Virus record (IMG/VR): IMGVR_UViG_3300027749_002876
Span: 460,566-524,565 of that record
Reading direction: 5' to 3' (one strand)
DNA: 64,000 nucleotides
Source of the DNA: a virus
The position numbers and the translations under genes were made by a program. Each line of letters begins with the position of its first letter. Position 1 is the first letter of the stretch. A model generated the notes under the pieces. It was not told where the DNA came from. It did not search any database and saw only the letters and a list, made by a program, of their open reading frames with translations. Of this stretch, positions 1 through 7,745 are shown one piece after another.

Positions 1-484
1 CATGTTCATCGTTGCGAATAACACGATAATCATTCATCATGCCATTCAATGTCAATATGGTTAATCTATCGTTTCTATTACAGTCAGTCCATAGTGTAGC
101 ACCAATAAAGGACACTTCATTGATAACCTTGATATCACGTTCTAAAAAGTAAATATTTGGATATCTGTCACATTCAGTGCGTAGATGGTCTAAACTTTGG
201 TTCCATCTGCCGTGATAGAATTCATGGTTACCCGCAACATAAACAACATGAGGAAACTCGTTACTTACTCTATTTAAAAAAGCACGGAACTTTTGTGCGG
301 TTTTTTGTCGTTTACTCAATTCAGCATATGGAGCATACGGATTTGTTACAGTAGGAGGATGACTATGTAAATCTGCCGCCAACATAATATCACCCGATAA
401 TATAAGGACCTCAGCACCTTCTGTATTTTTGAGGTTAATATCTTCAAATTCTAAATGCAGGTCACTACATAATGCTATTTTCAT
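1..484 (-). CDS. Calcineurin-like metallophosphoesterase, 3' end beyond window
   Basis: The reading frame starts at the ATG at 484 and runs off the left edge, so only the N-terminal ~161 residues are visible. The metallophosphoesterase motifs are intact: SDLHLEF near residue 8, SGDI near residue 30 and GNHEFYHG near residue 85, which supply metal-binding Asp, His, Asp, Asn and His. The family hydrolyses phosphodiesters or phosphomonoesters, and the substrate here is unknown. The gene follows the 80-aa gene by 5 bases and has no promoter of its own, so it is probably the distal gene of an operon. It is a useful contrast with the degenerate relative at 7745-8446. Confidence 0.85.
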   Translation of the reverse strand, partial: MKIALCSDLHLEFEDINLKNTEGAEVLILSGDIMLAADLHSHPPTVTNPYAPYAELSKRQKTAQKFRAFLNRVSNEFPHVVYVAGNHEFYHGRWNQSLDHLRTECDRYPNIYFLERDIKVINEVSFIGATLWTDCNRNDRLTILTLNGMMNDYRVIRNDEH

Positions 485-489
485 TTTAT

Positions 490-732
490 TTAACTATGTT
501 TCAAAACAAAGAATACCTCATCTGTATTGATTTGTATTCTACTCAAAGAACCTTTTTTATCCAATATATATTCAATATCGTAATTGTATTTGTTCTTTAG
601 TAAATTTTTTACTAGGGGTCTAAACTCTCCCTGAATATACCTAGTATCTTTTGTTGCTTCTCCAATTAAATTACAAACAGCAATTGCAACATTTCCGTGT
701 TTCCAAGGATCAGTCATGTCAATGTCAATCAT
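490..732 (-). CDS. Hypothetical protein, 80 aa
   Basis: I do not recognise this protein. The ATG at 732 overlaps the stop of the SWIM-domain gene (ATGA), which suggests translational coupling. A second in-frame ATG five codons later (MTDPWKHG) could also serve. No membrane segment or metal motif is visible. Confidence 0.6.
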   Translation of the reverse strand: MIDIDMTDPWKHGNVAIAVCNLIGEATKDTRYIQGEFRPLVKNLLKNKYNYDIEYILDKKGSLSRIQINTDEVFFVLKHS

Positions 733-1058
733 ACTAACTCCGCAATATGTTTACATGTACCACGATACATGTAGCCGGGGCATGTACATGTTTTGTCTTC
801 GGTATCGATGGAATAGACATTACCTTTACTACCGGACACTTTAACGATTGTACTCTTTTCCTTAACTGCCTTGAAAGGATTGGGTTTTACTGTAGTAAAC
901 TTACGACCACGCTTGTCAATTGTGATCGGGGTTTTGAAATAGACAGGAGTAGTAGAACCAACCTTGATGTATGCAACCATTTTGGTTCCATCAAGTAAGT
1001 ATGTGTGATTAGCAAGGTTGCTATCATTCCAAACAGTTGTTTCTACTACTGCTTCCAT
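729..1058 (-). CDS. SWIM zinc-finger protein
   Basis: This 109-aa protein ends in CTCPGYMYRGTCKHIAELV, which fits the SWIM consensus CxC-Xn-CxH. The family binds zinc and mediates DNA or protein contacts. The N-terminal ~60 residues are a small unassigned region with many Thr, Val and Lys. It lies between two small unknown genes in a tightly packed operon (ATGA overlap downstream, 1 base upstream). The role in the phage is unknown; DNA-binding or regulatory is an inference from the domain. Confidence 0.75.
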   Translation of the reverse strand: MEAVVETTVWNDSNLANHTYLLDGTKMVAYIKVGSTTPVYFKTPITIDKRGRKFTTVKPNPFKAVKEKSTIVKVSGSKGNVYSIDTEDKTCTCPGYMYRGTCKHIAELV

Positions 1059-1059
1059 A

Positions 1060-1530
1060 TTAAGCTACCTCTAATTCTGCTTCTTTGGCAATTGCCTCTG
1101 TCAACAACTTAAAGTCTCCACCATGATCGGATACGAACCAAGTAGCAACACCATCGATGTTTCGCAAAAGATAATCGTATTCTTCTTCTTGACCATCAAC
1201 TAAAAAATGTAGATAATCGTTATAGTATGTTGCATCGGATTGGCCTTCACCACGATCACGACCATAGAATGTACACATGTCACGATACAGGTTAACGTAT
1301 TCATCCTGTGTCATGTTTGCTTCAAACATACTGAAGGGATGTTTTGTACCAATTGTTGGGTGCAAGCTAGACAAGCTACCGAGGTCGATCAAATCACGCA
1401 AGATAAAGGGATTAGAATAATACTCTTGCAACATTTTACCGTTGTGAGACAAGTAACCATCCCAGTGACAATACACTTGACCGATAGTACCATCTGCAAA
1501 TTCGAGAGCGATTGTTGAACGTGTAGCCAT
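1060..1530 (-). CDS. Conserved phage protein (MATRSTIALE family), 156 aa
   Basis: The start MATRSTIALEFADGTIGQVY followed by HWDGYLSHNG resembles a family of uncharacterised proteins often seen in phage accessory regions. It is acidic, soluble and has no catalytic motif that I can name. It is flanked by other small accessory genes and separated by one base from the SWIM gene. Confidence 0.65.
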   Translation of the reverse strand: MATRSTIALEFADGTIGQVYCHWDGYLSHNGKMLQEYYSNPFILRDLIDLGSLSSLHPTIGTKHPFSMFEANMTQDEYVNLYRDMCTFYGRDRGEGQSDATYYNDYLHFLVDGQEEEYDYLLRNIDGVATWFVSDHGGDFKLLTEAIAKEAELEVA

Positions 1531-1545
1531 TTTGTTTATCCTATA

Positions 1546-1791
1546 TTAGAAAAAAATTACTTCTGTGGTAACAACAACTGTTAAGTCTGTTCTGGAAGTT
1601 TGATATGATGACATATGCCCGGGGGTACCGTATACGTTCATGTATGAAGATTGGTGCTTTGCACGATTTTCTGTTGACAGTGATTTGACAATCTCAGGTA
1701 CCTGAGATTTAATGTCAACACCATCAACCCATTTGTAAACTTCCCAACGATTGTCAGTCTTGCTAAGACCATAAGTGAAAAAATTGCTCAT
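1546..1791 (-). CDS. Hypothetical protein, 81 aa
   Basis: Unrecognised. It starts at the ATG at 1791 after a strong ribosome-binding site (CAGGAGAAATAAATG) and a consensus sigma70-type promoter. It is the first gene of the leftmost transcription unit. It is rich in Ser, Thr, Tyr and Val. Confidence 0.6.
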   Translation of the reverse strand: MSNFFTYGLSKTDNRWEVYKWVDGVDIKSQVPEIVKSLSTENRAKHQSSYMNVYGTPGHMSSYQTSRTDLTVVVTTEVIFF

Positions 1792-1825
1792 TTATTTCTC
1801 CTGTTGTTTAACTGTTTAAGATTCT

Positions 1826-1854
1826 ATTATATACTCAAATCCATTTATTGTCAA
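1826..1854 (-). promoter_or_regulatory. Sigma70-type promoter, conserved repeat family
   Basis: On the minus strand, -35 TTGACA (1849-1854) is 17 bases from -10 TATAAT (1826-1831). The bases around it (ATAAATGG after -35, AGAATCTTA after -10) are shared with the promoters at 2162, 2637, 2962, 3318 and 22402. Confidence 0.9.
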
Positions 1855-1857
1855 ATT

Positions 1858-2130
1858 TTACACCAAGTCAACTTGGACTTGTTTACCACGGATTGTATGA
1901 CCTAGGCCTGTAGGAACTTCCTCATTTTTACGTTTTGCTTCATAACGCAAATAAGACAATTTAATTAGTGCATCCCAGCAAGTAGCACGGGCGTTTACCG
2001 TAGCAAACATTTCCGTCATTTGCTGGACCGTCATATACATACCGATATCGTTTTCGGATCCGTCACCCTTGAAAATTACACGGAATTTTTGTGAGTTATT
2101 AAATCCGTCAATGATAGTTTTTGTACGCAT
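1858..2130 (-). CDS. Hypothetical protein, 90 aa
   Basis: Unrecognised, basic at the C-terminus. The leader has AAAGGACTAGAAAATG and the promoter at 2162-2190. One of several single-gene units in this strip. Confidence 0.6.
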   Translation of the reverse strand: MRTKTIIDGFNNSQKFRVIFKGDGSENDIGMYMTVQQMTEMFATVNARATCWDALIKLSYLRYEAKRKNEEVPTGLGHTIRGKQVQVDLV

Positions 2131-2146
2131 TTTCTAGTCCTTTTCT

Positions 2147-2368
2147 TTATTGTCTAGATTCTATTGTAACAGAAACACCATTTATTGTCAAGTTTTGGTC
2201 AAGTTTAAAGTCCTCAAAATCTATCTCATTTTCCACATCGGAGATAACATTGCTAAGGTTGATGGACATGTCAAAAGCCTCGTCCGCATCACCAAATATT
2301 TCCTCAATGAGATCCTGAGCCTCGTTGAGCAAACTCAACAATTCCTGGAGGTTTTCAAATTTAGTCAT
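2147..2368 (-). CDS. Hypothetical acidic protein, 73 aa
   Basis: Very acidic; residues 8-40 are Leu, Asp and Glu rich and probably helical. The last ~14 codons run straight through the promoter of the next gene: TTGACA, the spacer and the -10 are read as Leu-Thr-Ile-Asn-Gly and onward. The C-terminal tail is therefore encoded by promoter DNA. Function unknown. Confidence 0.55.
   Translation of the reverse strand: MTKFENLQELLSLLNEAQDLIEEIFGDADEAFDMSINLSNVISDVENEIDFEDFKLDQNLTINGVSVTIESRQ
2162..2190 (-). promoter_or_regulatory. Sigma70-type promoter inside 3' end of preceding CDS
   Basis: -35 TTGACA (2185-2190), 17-base spacer, -10 TACAAT (2162-2167). Same family as 1826-1854, but the spacer differs after ATAAATGG. 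Confidence 0.8.
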
Positions 2369-2381
2369 TTAGTATTACCTT

Positions 2382-2603
2382 TTAGATATAGAATTCAGTA
2401 TCAAAATTCAAAGCGGTATAGACACATTCACGGACTTCTGTATCCATTGCTTCACCGAACAATTCATAGTCGCTGTCGGCCAAGTCACGCAAATTTTGAT
2501 AGACAACGGGCCAAGTGCTTTTCTGCATTTTGTGGAATTCAATAATATCGGCAATTTGTTTGTTACCGTTTTCGCTAAACATTCCGTATGATACTGTAGT
2601 CAT
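2382..2603 (-). CDS. Hypothetical protein, 73 aa
   Basis: Unrecognised. Begins MTTVSYGMFSENGNKQIADI, acidic overall. Preceded by AAAAGGACTTAGAAATG and the promoter at 2637-2665. Confidence 0.6.
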   Translation of the reverse strand: MTTVSYGMFSENGNKQIADIIEFHKMQKSTWPVVYQNLRDLADSDYELFGEAMDTEVRECVYTALNFDTEFYI

Positions 2604-2636
2604 TTCTAAGTCCTTTTCTTTACTGTCTAAGATTCT

Positions 2637-2665
2637 ATTATATACCCAAACCCATTTATTGTCAA
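2637..2665 (-). promoter_or_regulatory. Sigma70-type promoter, conserved repeat family
   Basis: -35 TTGACA (2660-2665), 17-base spacer, -10 TATAAT (2637-2642). Spacer and downstream bases match the other family copies. Confidence 0.9.
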
Positions 2666-2669
2666 ATTT

Positions 2670-2930
2670 TTACATTGACCAATAAGTCTCTGTTGCAGGA
2701 TTACAACAGTGTGGGGTGTCGGCATCAATTTCTATTTCCTTACCGGACATGAGATTTTTAACTGTTTTCTTGGGGAAAACGAATCCAGGGTTAAGAACCT
2801 TGAAAGCTTCCAAAGTCTTAGCAGTTTGTGCTAACGGGTTAGTTTCAATGAATTTAATCATTGACAGAAAAGTCATACCCAAAAATTCTGCGTCTTTTTG
2901 AATAACTTTGATTGCTGTAACTTGTTTCAT
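2670..2930 (-). CDS. Hypothetical protein, 86 aa
   Basis: Unrecognised. A helical N-terminal half is followed by a tail with adjacent cysteines (PHCCNPATET) near residue 75. It has its own promoter at 2962-2990. Confidence 0.6.
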   Translation of the reverse strand: MKQVTAIKVIQKDAEFLGMTFLSMIKFIETNPLAQTAKTLEAFKVLNPGFVFPKKTVKNLMSGKEIEIDADTPHCCNPATETYWSM

Positions 2931-2961
2931 TTGTGTCCTTTAGTTGACTGTCTAAGATTCT

Positions 2962-2990
2962 ATTATATACCCAAAACCATTTATTGTCAA
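2962..2990 (-). promoter_or_regulatory. Sigma70-type promoter, conserved repeat family
   Basis: -35 TTGACA (2985-2990), 17-base spacer, -10 TATAAT (2962-2967). Confidence 0.9.
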
Positions 2991-2994
2991 CCTT

Positions 2995-3285
2995 TTATCG
3001 TTTGTCGCAATACTCAAAAAGTATCCATTTTGCACGATTGAGGGCTTGACGGGCATCTTCGGCTCGCATATAGTCAATTTCACCATATTCGGTGTTAATC
3101 ATCTCTTGGGCATCACTCATCAAACTAGCGGCCATCATTGCAGGACCCGAATGACGAAAAGTAATACTTTGTTCTACAGCCTCACGCATTTGGGCTTCTG
3201 TGCAACCATACATGCGGATCTCACGTTTTTCTTGCATATCACGGTTAACAGCATTGACGATAGAAGAACGAAAATCAACTGTCAT
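2995..3285 (-). CDS. Hypothetical protein, 96 aa
   Basis: Unrecognised, mostly helical by composition (many Ala, Glu, Arg, Met). Start at 3285 after AAAGGAGTTTTTATG. It is driven by the promoter at 3318-3346, just downstream of the clpP terminator. Confidence 0.6.
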   Translation of the reverse strand: MTVDFRSSIVNAVNRDMQEKREIRMYGCTEAQMREAVEQSITFRHSGPAMMAASLMSDAQEMINTEYGEIDYMRAEDARQALNRAKWILFEYCDKR

Positions 3286-3317
3286 AAAAACTCCTTTAAT
3301 TAACTTACTAAGACTCT

Positions 3318-3346
3318 ATTATATACCCAAAACTATTTATTGTCAA
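3318..3346 (-). promoter_or_regulatory. Sigma70-type promoter, conserved repeat family
   Basis: -35 TTGACA (3341-3346), 17-base spacer, -10 TATAAT (3318-3323). It lies between the clpP terminator and the 96-aa gene. Confidence 0.9.
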
Positions 3347-3359
3347 ATTTTGGTAACCG

Positions 3360-3383
3360 TAAAAAAGCCCCGTTTCCAGGGCA
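3360..3383 (-). terminator. Rho-independent terminator after clpP
   Basis: On the minus strand the RNA reads GCCC, a loop, GGGGC and then six Ts, starting 15 bases past the clpP stop. It separates the clpP unit from the accessory strip. Confidence 0.8.
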
Positions 3384-3397
3384 AAACGTAATATTTT

Positions 3398-3985
3398 TTA
3401 TTCTCGTTTTTCGATAATTTTATCAATCAATCCATAGTCTAATGCTTGTTTGGCTGACATAAAGTTATCACGTTCCATATCAAGTGTAAGTTGTTCAAAC
3501 GTTTTACCTGCACTGTTATGTTTGACATATATTTCAGTAAGGTTCTTTTTCATTGCTAGAATTTCTTCTACTTGAATCAACATATCAGTTGCCTGACCAC
3601 GTGCGCCACCACTAGGTTGATGAATCATATGTCGTGCATTTGGCAACATAAAACGTTTGTCTTTGGCACCTGCTGTTGCCAATAGACTGCCCATACTACA
3701 AGCCTGACCCATAACGATTGTTTGCACATCAGGTTTGATGAATTGCATACAATCATAGATGGCCATACCAGCAGTTACGCTACCACCTGGACTATTGATA
3801 TACATTGAGATATCTTTCTCACCCTCTGATTCTAAAAATAATAGCTGGGCAACGATTAGATTTGCCATTTGGTCGTGTACTTCACCTTCAAGCAAAATAA
3901 CACGGTCACGCAATAGACGGCTGTAGATATCGTAACTACGCTCGCCTTTAGCGGTTTGTTCAATAACGATTGGGACTAGACTCAT
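3398..3985 (-). CDS. clpP: ATP-dependent Clp protease proteolytic subunit ClpP
   Basis: 195 aa, close to the length of mature bacterial ClpP. The serine-protease triad is visible as Ser97 in GQACSMGS, His122 in HMIHQPSGG and Asp173 in MERDNFMSA. Conserved strands [17 protein letters not shown] (62-78) and the LDYGLID tail (182-188) are present. ClpP forms a tetradecameric chamber fed by an AAA+ unfoldase, and the matching ClpX is encoded at 11542-12744. It has its own strong promoter (4014-4042) and a terminator, so it is a monocistronic unit. No propeptide is apparent. Confidence 0.97.
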   Translation of the reverse strand: MSLVPIVIEQTAKGERSYDIYSRLLRDRVILLEGEVHDQMANLIVAQLLFLESEGEKDISMYINSPGGSVTAGMAIYDCMQFIKPDVQTIVMGQACSMGSLLATAGAKDKRFMLPNARHMIHQPSGGARGQATDMLIQVEEILAMKKNLTEIYVKHNSAGKTFEQLTLDMERDNFMSAKQALDYGLIDKIIEKRE

Positions 3986-4013
3986 AAACTTCCTTTATAA
4001 AAATATTTCTATT

Positions 4014-4042
4014 ATTATAACAAGAGTTTATGCTGTTGTCAA
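4014..4042 (-). promoter_or_regulatory. Sigma70-type promoter of clpP
   Basis: -35 TTGACA (4037-4042), 17-base spacer, -10 TATAAT (4014-4019); ribosome-binding site AAAGGAAGTTTATG. The spacer sequence differs from the repeat family. Confidence 0.88.
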
Positions 4043-4055
4043 ATGTTTTTGGTAA

Positions 4056-5624
4056 TTAACGTGTCTTACGTTTTTTACGACCTGCACCACCCGTATCAGT
4101 ATCAACGGGTTCAATTGTTCTAGGTTCTTTCCTACGTTTTGGATCAACAATATCAGCCGCCGCAACAGTTACGTCATCGCCGTATTCATCAGATTGAACT
4201 ACATCACCTGTAGCACCATCTGGACCTGGATCTTCATAGTCTTGTGCATTTCTACCCAATTTGAAACTGAACCCTGCACTACTTGGTTGTTTTGCACTAG
4301 ATTTGTTTTCTAATGTAACAACACCTTCTAGCTTAGATGGCCATTGGGTTGCAAAGGTCAATTCACCGTTAGCATGATAATCAGTGTATTGTTGAATGAA
4401 GTTCATTTCCAAAACTTGTAAGATAGTATCAGCAAACTCAGGTATTGCATTATCTTCATTCACCGCACGTGATATTGTTTTCTTAATTAGATATACTAAT
4501 TTACCACCTTCTGTAGCAACCTCACTATTAACAGTTGCAAGTAAAGGTTGATATGATGCTGGTAATCTAGAGCCATTGTTTATACTATCAATACTTTGTT
4601 GTAATACTTTAGGTGATGTGGTTTCAAATGGTAAAAACTTATGCCATACTTTAGGAATGCTATTCGGATTTACTTTGAATAAAAAATCCATAATCTTAAA
4701 TGCTTGAACGATAGTACTTGGCCCGGTTTCGTCTTTTCCTGCCTGACACAACTCAATAAGTTTAACTGCGTTTTTTAGTTTACCATTACGCTTGATATCA
4801 TCACTAACCTTTAAGCCTGATACAGCAGGAGCCGCTCCTCCTCCGGTGCCTTTACTTGAAATGTTTAAGCTATGACTTGTTCCTGGATTAGTAATAGTAG
4901 CATAACTATCAGCAATATTATTGTTAGCCGCACTCGGAAAGTTTAATACTAGTGAACCCATATCACCGCCTAGCCATTCTAGGAATTGACGTTTTCTAGG
5001 GAAGCGAGTACGGTCATATAATAATGCTAGTACACCTAAGTATTCACCGGCATAATCAACAATGGCCTTACGTTCTTTTTCTTTTTCTTTTGTTACGTAG
5101 TTTTCAGGTAGTTGAACATATTCACCTGACACAATATAAGTAGCAAGTTGTTGTACTACTTGTCCGTAATCTGTACTAGCTAATACTTGATTGTTCTCAA
5201 TAGTATCGTATAAGTCTGATGCTGGGATATTTCTATCTGTGATTTTAATCAATGATGGTTTTAATAAAACAGATTCTTTTGTACTACCACCAAATTCTTC
5301 ATTCTTAGCTAACTGTGCCATTGGGATTTCTCTACCATCTTTGGTTATAATAGTAATCTTTTCACCGATAAAATCACCTGAATCTTTAAGTTGAGTTAAC
5401 CGATTTACTTCGCTAGCTTTGATATAAATATCTTCACCGGTATAGTTATCAACAAATGGTTTATTAGTTTTTATTTTATTGATTAACAAATTCCATCTTT
5501 CAGGTTTTTTATTAATCTGTGTTGGAGTTAAACCGTTAGCAAACAAAGTAGAAGGAGCGTTAGGATCCTTCTTTTTAGCTTCATCCATAGCTAAGTTTTC
5601 AAGTAATGTTAATAAATCACGCAT
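4056..5624 (-). CDS. Putative virion cargo/structural protein, 522 aa
   Basis: The function is not recognised. The N-terminus MRDLLTLLENLAMDEAKKK weakly resembles the capsid-targeting peptides of T4-like internal proteins (hydrophobic helix ending in L-L-E). A block near residue 245 (SSKGTGGGAAPAVSGLKV) is Gly/Ala rich. The C-terminal ~45 residues are acidic, then strongly basic (GRKKRKTR). The ATG sits 6 bases after a late-promoter octamer with no Shine-Dalgarno sequence. This is the same arrangement as at 6825 and 53121, which links it to the late cargo genes. Confidence 0.6.
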   Translation of the reverse strand: MRDLLTLLENLAMDEAKKKDPNAPSTLFANGLTPTQINKKPERWNLLINKIKTNKPFVDNYTGEDIYIKASEVNRLTQLKDSGDFIGEKITIITKDGREIPMAQLAKNEEFGGSTKESVLLKPSLIKITDRNIPASDLYDTIENNQVLASTDYGQVVQQLATYIVSGEYVQLPENYVTKEKEKERKAIVDYAGEYLGVLALLYDRTRFPRKRQFLEWLGGDMGSLVLNFPSAANNNIADSYATITNPGTSHSLNISSKGTGGGAAPAVSGLKVSDDIKRNGKLKNAVKLIELCQAGKDETGPSTIVQAFKIMDFLFKVNPNSIPKVWHKFLPFETTSPKVLQQSIDSINNGSRLPASYQPLLATVNSEVATEGGKLVYLIKKTISRAVNEDNAIPEFADTILQVLEMNFIQQYTDYHANGELTFATQWPSKLEGVVTLENKSSAKQPSSAGFSFKLGRNAQDYEDPGPDGATGDVVQSDEYGDDVTVAAADIVDPKRRKEPRTIEPVDTDTGGAGRKKRKTR

Positions 5625-5630
5625 AATGAG

Positions 5631-5638
5631 TATTTATG
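5631..5638 (-). promoter_or_regulatory. T4-type late promoter octamer CATAAATA
   Basis: CATAAATA on the minus strand ends 6 bases before the ATG at 5624, so the predicted transcript start falls at or next to the start codon. Confidence 0.65.
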
Positions 5639-5673
5639 CTTTTAAACAGATTTTGATATTTAAACCATTGCCT
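5638..5673 (-). pseudogene. Remnant of an SprT-like C-terminus upstream of late gene
   Basis: Read on the minus strand, these 36 bases encode RQWFKYQNLFKS. This matches the end of the SprT-like protein at 6834 (RKWFKHQDLFKA) residue for residue apart from conservative changes. In both places it runs directly into a late-promoter octamer and a new start codon. It looks like a duplicated gene-end-plus-promoter cassette. Confidence 0.6.
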
Positions 5674-5685
5674 AATAGGCAAGTG

Positions 5686-6825
5686 TTAACTCAACATGAG
5701 GTTAGCCTCACGGCTAACATAATTGTCATAGTCTTTTGCAAGTAATAACACCGTATCATGTGGTGTGTTAATATTCCTTGCTACACGGGCTCTAACATAC
5801 TTGCTTACATTTTTTGCAAGTAACATCAATGTTTCAGGTGGAGTGCTTCGATTTGATGCTACATTCATTTGAACATCTACGACTGGGTCTTTTGCAAGTA
5901 ACATCAATGTTTTAGGTGGGGTGCTTGGATTTGATGCTACTAACTCTCTAACATCTATATCCTTATCTTTTGCTAGCAACATCAATTGTTCGGATGGAAC
6001 TTCTTCCCGATCGGCAATTAATTTTTTTGTTTTTAATGGCATTTTAGATACATCAATTTTAGAGAAGTCGTAATGTGCTCTAATAGCTGATTGTGTATCC
6101 AAATAACTGCTACTACGTAGACGATAGTTGCCTTCAGGACTATTAGAATTTGCAAACTTACAAAATTTATCAACTACTTCTCTAAAGCCAGCTACATTAG
6201 TTCCGTACGCATTATCTGGAAAAAGTACCATATGATTTTTGTAATAATATGGCTTTATCAATATTCGAGCCAATGGGTTATCAATATTTTTATCATTTTC
6301 TCTAATCAAGTATGCAATGATTGCTCCGTTTTTAATGTCTGCTGGTATATATTTATTATTAACAGTCGGACCGTCATCTAAATCCATACATGAAACCCAA
6401 CCACGGTCTGTACTCATACCTGCAATATCAATCGGATCTCTTGAAAACACCACCTCAAGTGGAGAAGCCTGCCGTGTCGCGGCCCTAATTGGGTCATTTG
6501 CAAATTTATTTAATAACTTTTTATCCTTGATTAATTTTCCAATTTTTATTTTTTTACTTGGATCACTAGATTTTTTTGCCAATCCATGCTTATAGTCATC
6601 AATTTCATACCCAAGATTAGAAATTGCATTTTGTAGTTCTTTTTGAGTGGATGAAATTTCTTTACCTGAATCGGAAGATTGTACTTCTAGAGGTGCATAA
6701 ATCCGAGATTTTCCATTAAACACATTATCGTGTATATTAGCATCGTACTCTGACCCTAAATCTTTGTATAATTTTGCAATTTGTTCAGGTGTTAGTGCTT
6801 CAATTAAAAATTCTGTGGCTCTCAT
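5686..6825 (-). CDS. Putative capsid-targeted protein with C-terminal HEAT/LRV-like repeats
   Basis: 379 aa. It starts MRATEFLIEALTPEQ: a short amphipathic peptide ending in L-I-E-A that resembles the T4 capsid-targeting sequence and prohead-protease site. Residues ~20-260 are an unassigned domain (SRDPIDIAGMSTDRGWVSCM near 128). Residues ~275-375 hold four ~26-residue repeats built on TPPETLMLLAKD...VR..VASN, like HEAT or leucine-rich variant repeats; the DNA of the repeats is also nearly identical. The start codon lies 5 bases after a late octamer with no ribosome-binding site. A role as an injected, protein-binding factor is inferred. Confidence 0.7.
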   Translation of the reverse strand: MRATEFLIEALTPEQIAKLYKDLGSEYDANIHDNVFNGKSRIYAPLEVQSSDSGKEISSTQKELQNAISNLGYEIDDYKHGLAKKSSDPSKKIKIGKLIKDKKLLNKFANDPIRAATRQASPLEVVFSRDPIDIAGMSTDRGWVSCMDLDDGPTVNNKYIPADIKNGAIIAYLIRENDKNIDNPLARILIKPYYYKNHMVLFPDNAYGTNVAGFREVVDKFCKFANSNSPEGNYRLRSSSYLDTQSAIRAHYDFSKIDVSKMPLKTKKLIADREEVPSEQLMLLAKDKDIDVRELVASNPSTPPKTLMLLAKDPVVDVQMNVASNRSTPPETLMLLAKNVSKYVRARVARNINTPHDTVLLLAKDYDNYVSREANLMLS

Positions 6826-6830
6826 ATTAG

Positions 6831-6838
6831 TACTTATG
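6831..6838 (-). promoter_or_regulatory. Late promoter octamer CATAAGTA
   Basis: The minus strand reads GCATAAGTACTAATATG. The octamer overlaps the stop of the SprT-like gene and ends 5 bases before the ATG at 6825. Confidence 0.6.
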
Positions 6839-7325
6839 CTTTAAACAAATCCTGGTGCTTAAACCACTTGCGCTTACTGTGAGCACCTTTTAATGAAATT
6901 CTATGTTTCTTTAATTTATCTCGGAATACAAAGAAGCTAGGACCATGACTCATTAGAGGTTGTTTACCTCGTTGAAGTCTTTCCATTCCTTGAATATCCC
7001 ATTGATATTGATGGCACATTTCGTGTGCTAATACTGTGATAAGCCACTGCTTACAGTACCACTTGTCCATCACTCTTATTTTACAGTAGCTCTTAGTCCT
7101 ACTAGGCATTTCTAATGAACCGTAACACATGCCCCAATATTTTCTACAACGTGGCATAACTTCAATCTCAGGCATTATTAGCTTGTTATTAAATATTGTT
7201 TTATTCAGCATCCTATAAAGTGATATAACTTCATCACGGTTGGTTCTATAACAAAGACGTTTTTGATATGTGATTGGTGGCAATTCCTCACGCATAAGGT
7301 CGATAATAGAAGTTTTTTTGAACAT
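6834..7325 (-). CDS. SprT-like zinc metalloprotease
   Basis: 163 aa. The catalytic HExxH motif is at residues ~99-103 (VLAHEMCHQYQWD), and a likely third zinc ligand lies in MSHGPSFFVF near residue 126. Flanking residues (YWGMCYG, basic tail) fit the SprT/Spartan family, which in cells cleaves DNA-bound proteins. It is probably expressed late: octamer CATAAATA ends 4 bases upstream of the ATG. It could clear host proteins from DNA, but that is inference. Confidence 0.8.
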   Translation of the reverse strand: MFKKTSIIDLMREELPPITYQKRLCYRTNRDEVISLYRMLNKTIFNNKLIMPEIEVMPRCRKYWGMCYGSLEMPSRTKSYCKIRVMDKWYCKQWLITVLAHEMCHQYQWDIQGMERLQRGKQPLMSHGPSFFVFRDKLKKHRISLKGAHSKRKWFKHQDLFKA

Positions 7326-7329
7326 AATG

Positions 7330-7337
7330 TATTTATG
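7330..7337 (-). promoter_or_regulatory. Late promoter octamer CATAAATA
   Basis: The minus strand reads CATAAATACATTATG; only 4 bases separate the octamer from the ATG at 7325. Confidence 0.65.
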
Positions 7338-7424
7338 ATACTATTTAAATACGAATAATACACATATTACGGAAAAAATATATAACTTCTCTATCCGATT
7401 AAATATATGTTTAGGAGAAATCAA

Positions 7425-7745
7425 ATGGAAATTATTATAGGATTGGTCATTTTGGCCGGAGTAGCTTGGTTCTTTTTCATGCGTAATGATAAGAAATCAG
7501 ATGAGGTAGTCACATCTGCTACAGATAACGTCACTGCCCCGTACAAAGTACCAGAACCATCCGCTACTACACCAATACCGTTGGTCGCAGAAGTTATCCC
7601 AGCTGGTACGGAAGCTACAATGGCTGCACCAACTAAAGCTAAAGCACCAGCAAAGCCAAAGGCGCCGGCTAAGCCAAAAGCAACAACTGCTAAAGTTTCG
7701 GCAAAAGCTAAAGCACCTGCAAAGCCAAAAGCACCAAAAGCTTAA
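7425..7745 (+). CDS. Single-span membrane protein with Lys-Ala-Pro repeat tail
   Basis: One of four plus-strand genes or gene pairs. Start chosen at 7425 (MEIIIGLVILAGVAWFFFM) because TAGGAGAAATCAAATG precedes it; an upstream in-frame ATG at 7407 lacks this site. Residues 3-19 form one membrane segment. The C-terminal ~45 residues repeat KAPAKPK, a histone H1-like basic low-complexity tail. The stop overlaps the ATG of the phosphoesterase-like gene, so the two are probably translated together. Membrane anchoring with a nucleic-acid-binding tail is an inference from composition. Confidence 0.7.
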   Translation: MEIIIGLVILAGVAWFFFMRNDKKSDEVVTSATDNVTAPYKVPEPSATTPIPLVAEVIPAGTEATMAAPTKAKAPAKPKAPAKPKATTAKVSAKAKAPAKPKAPKA

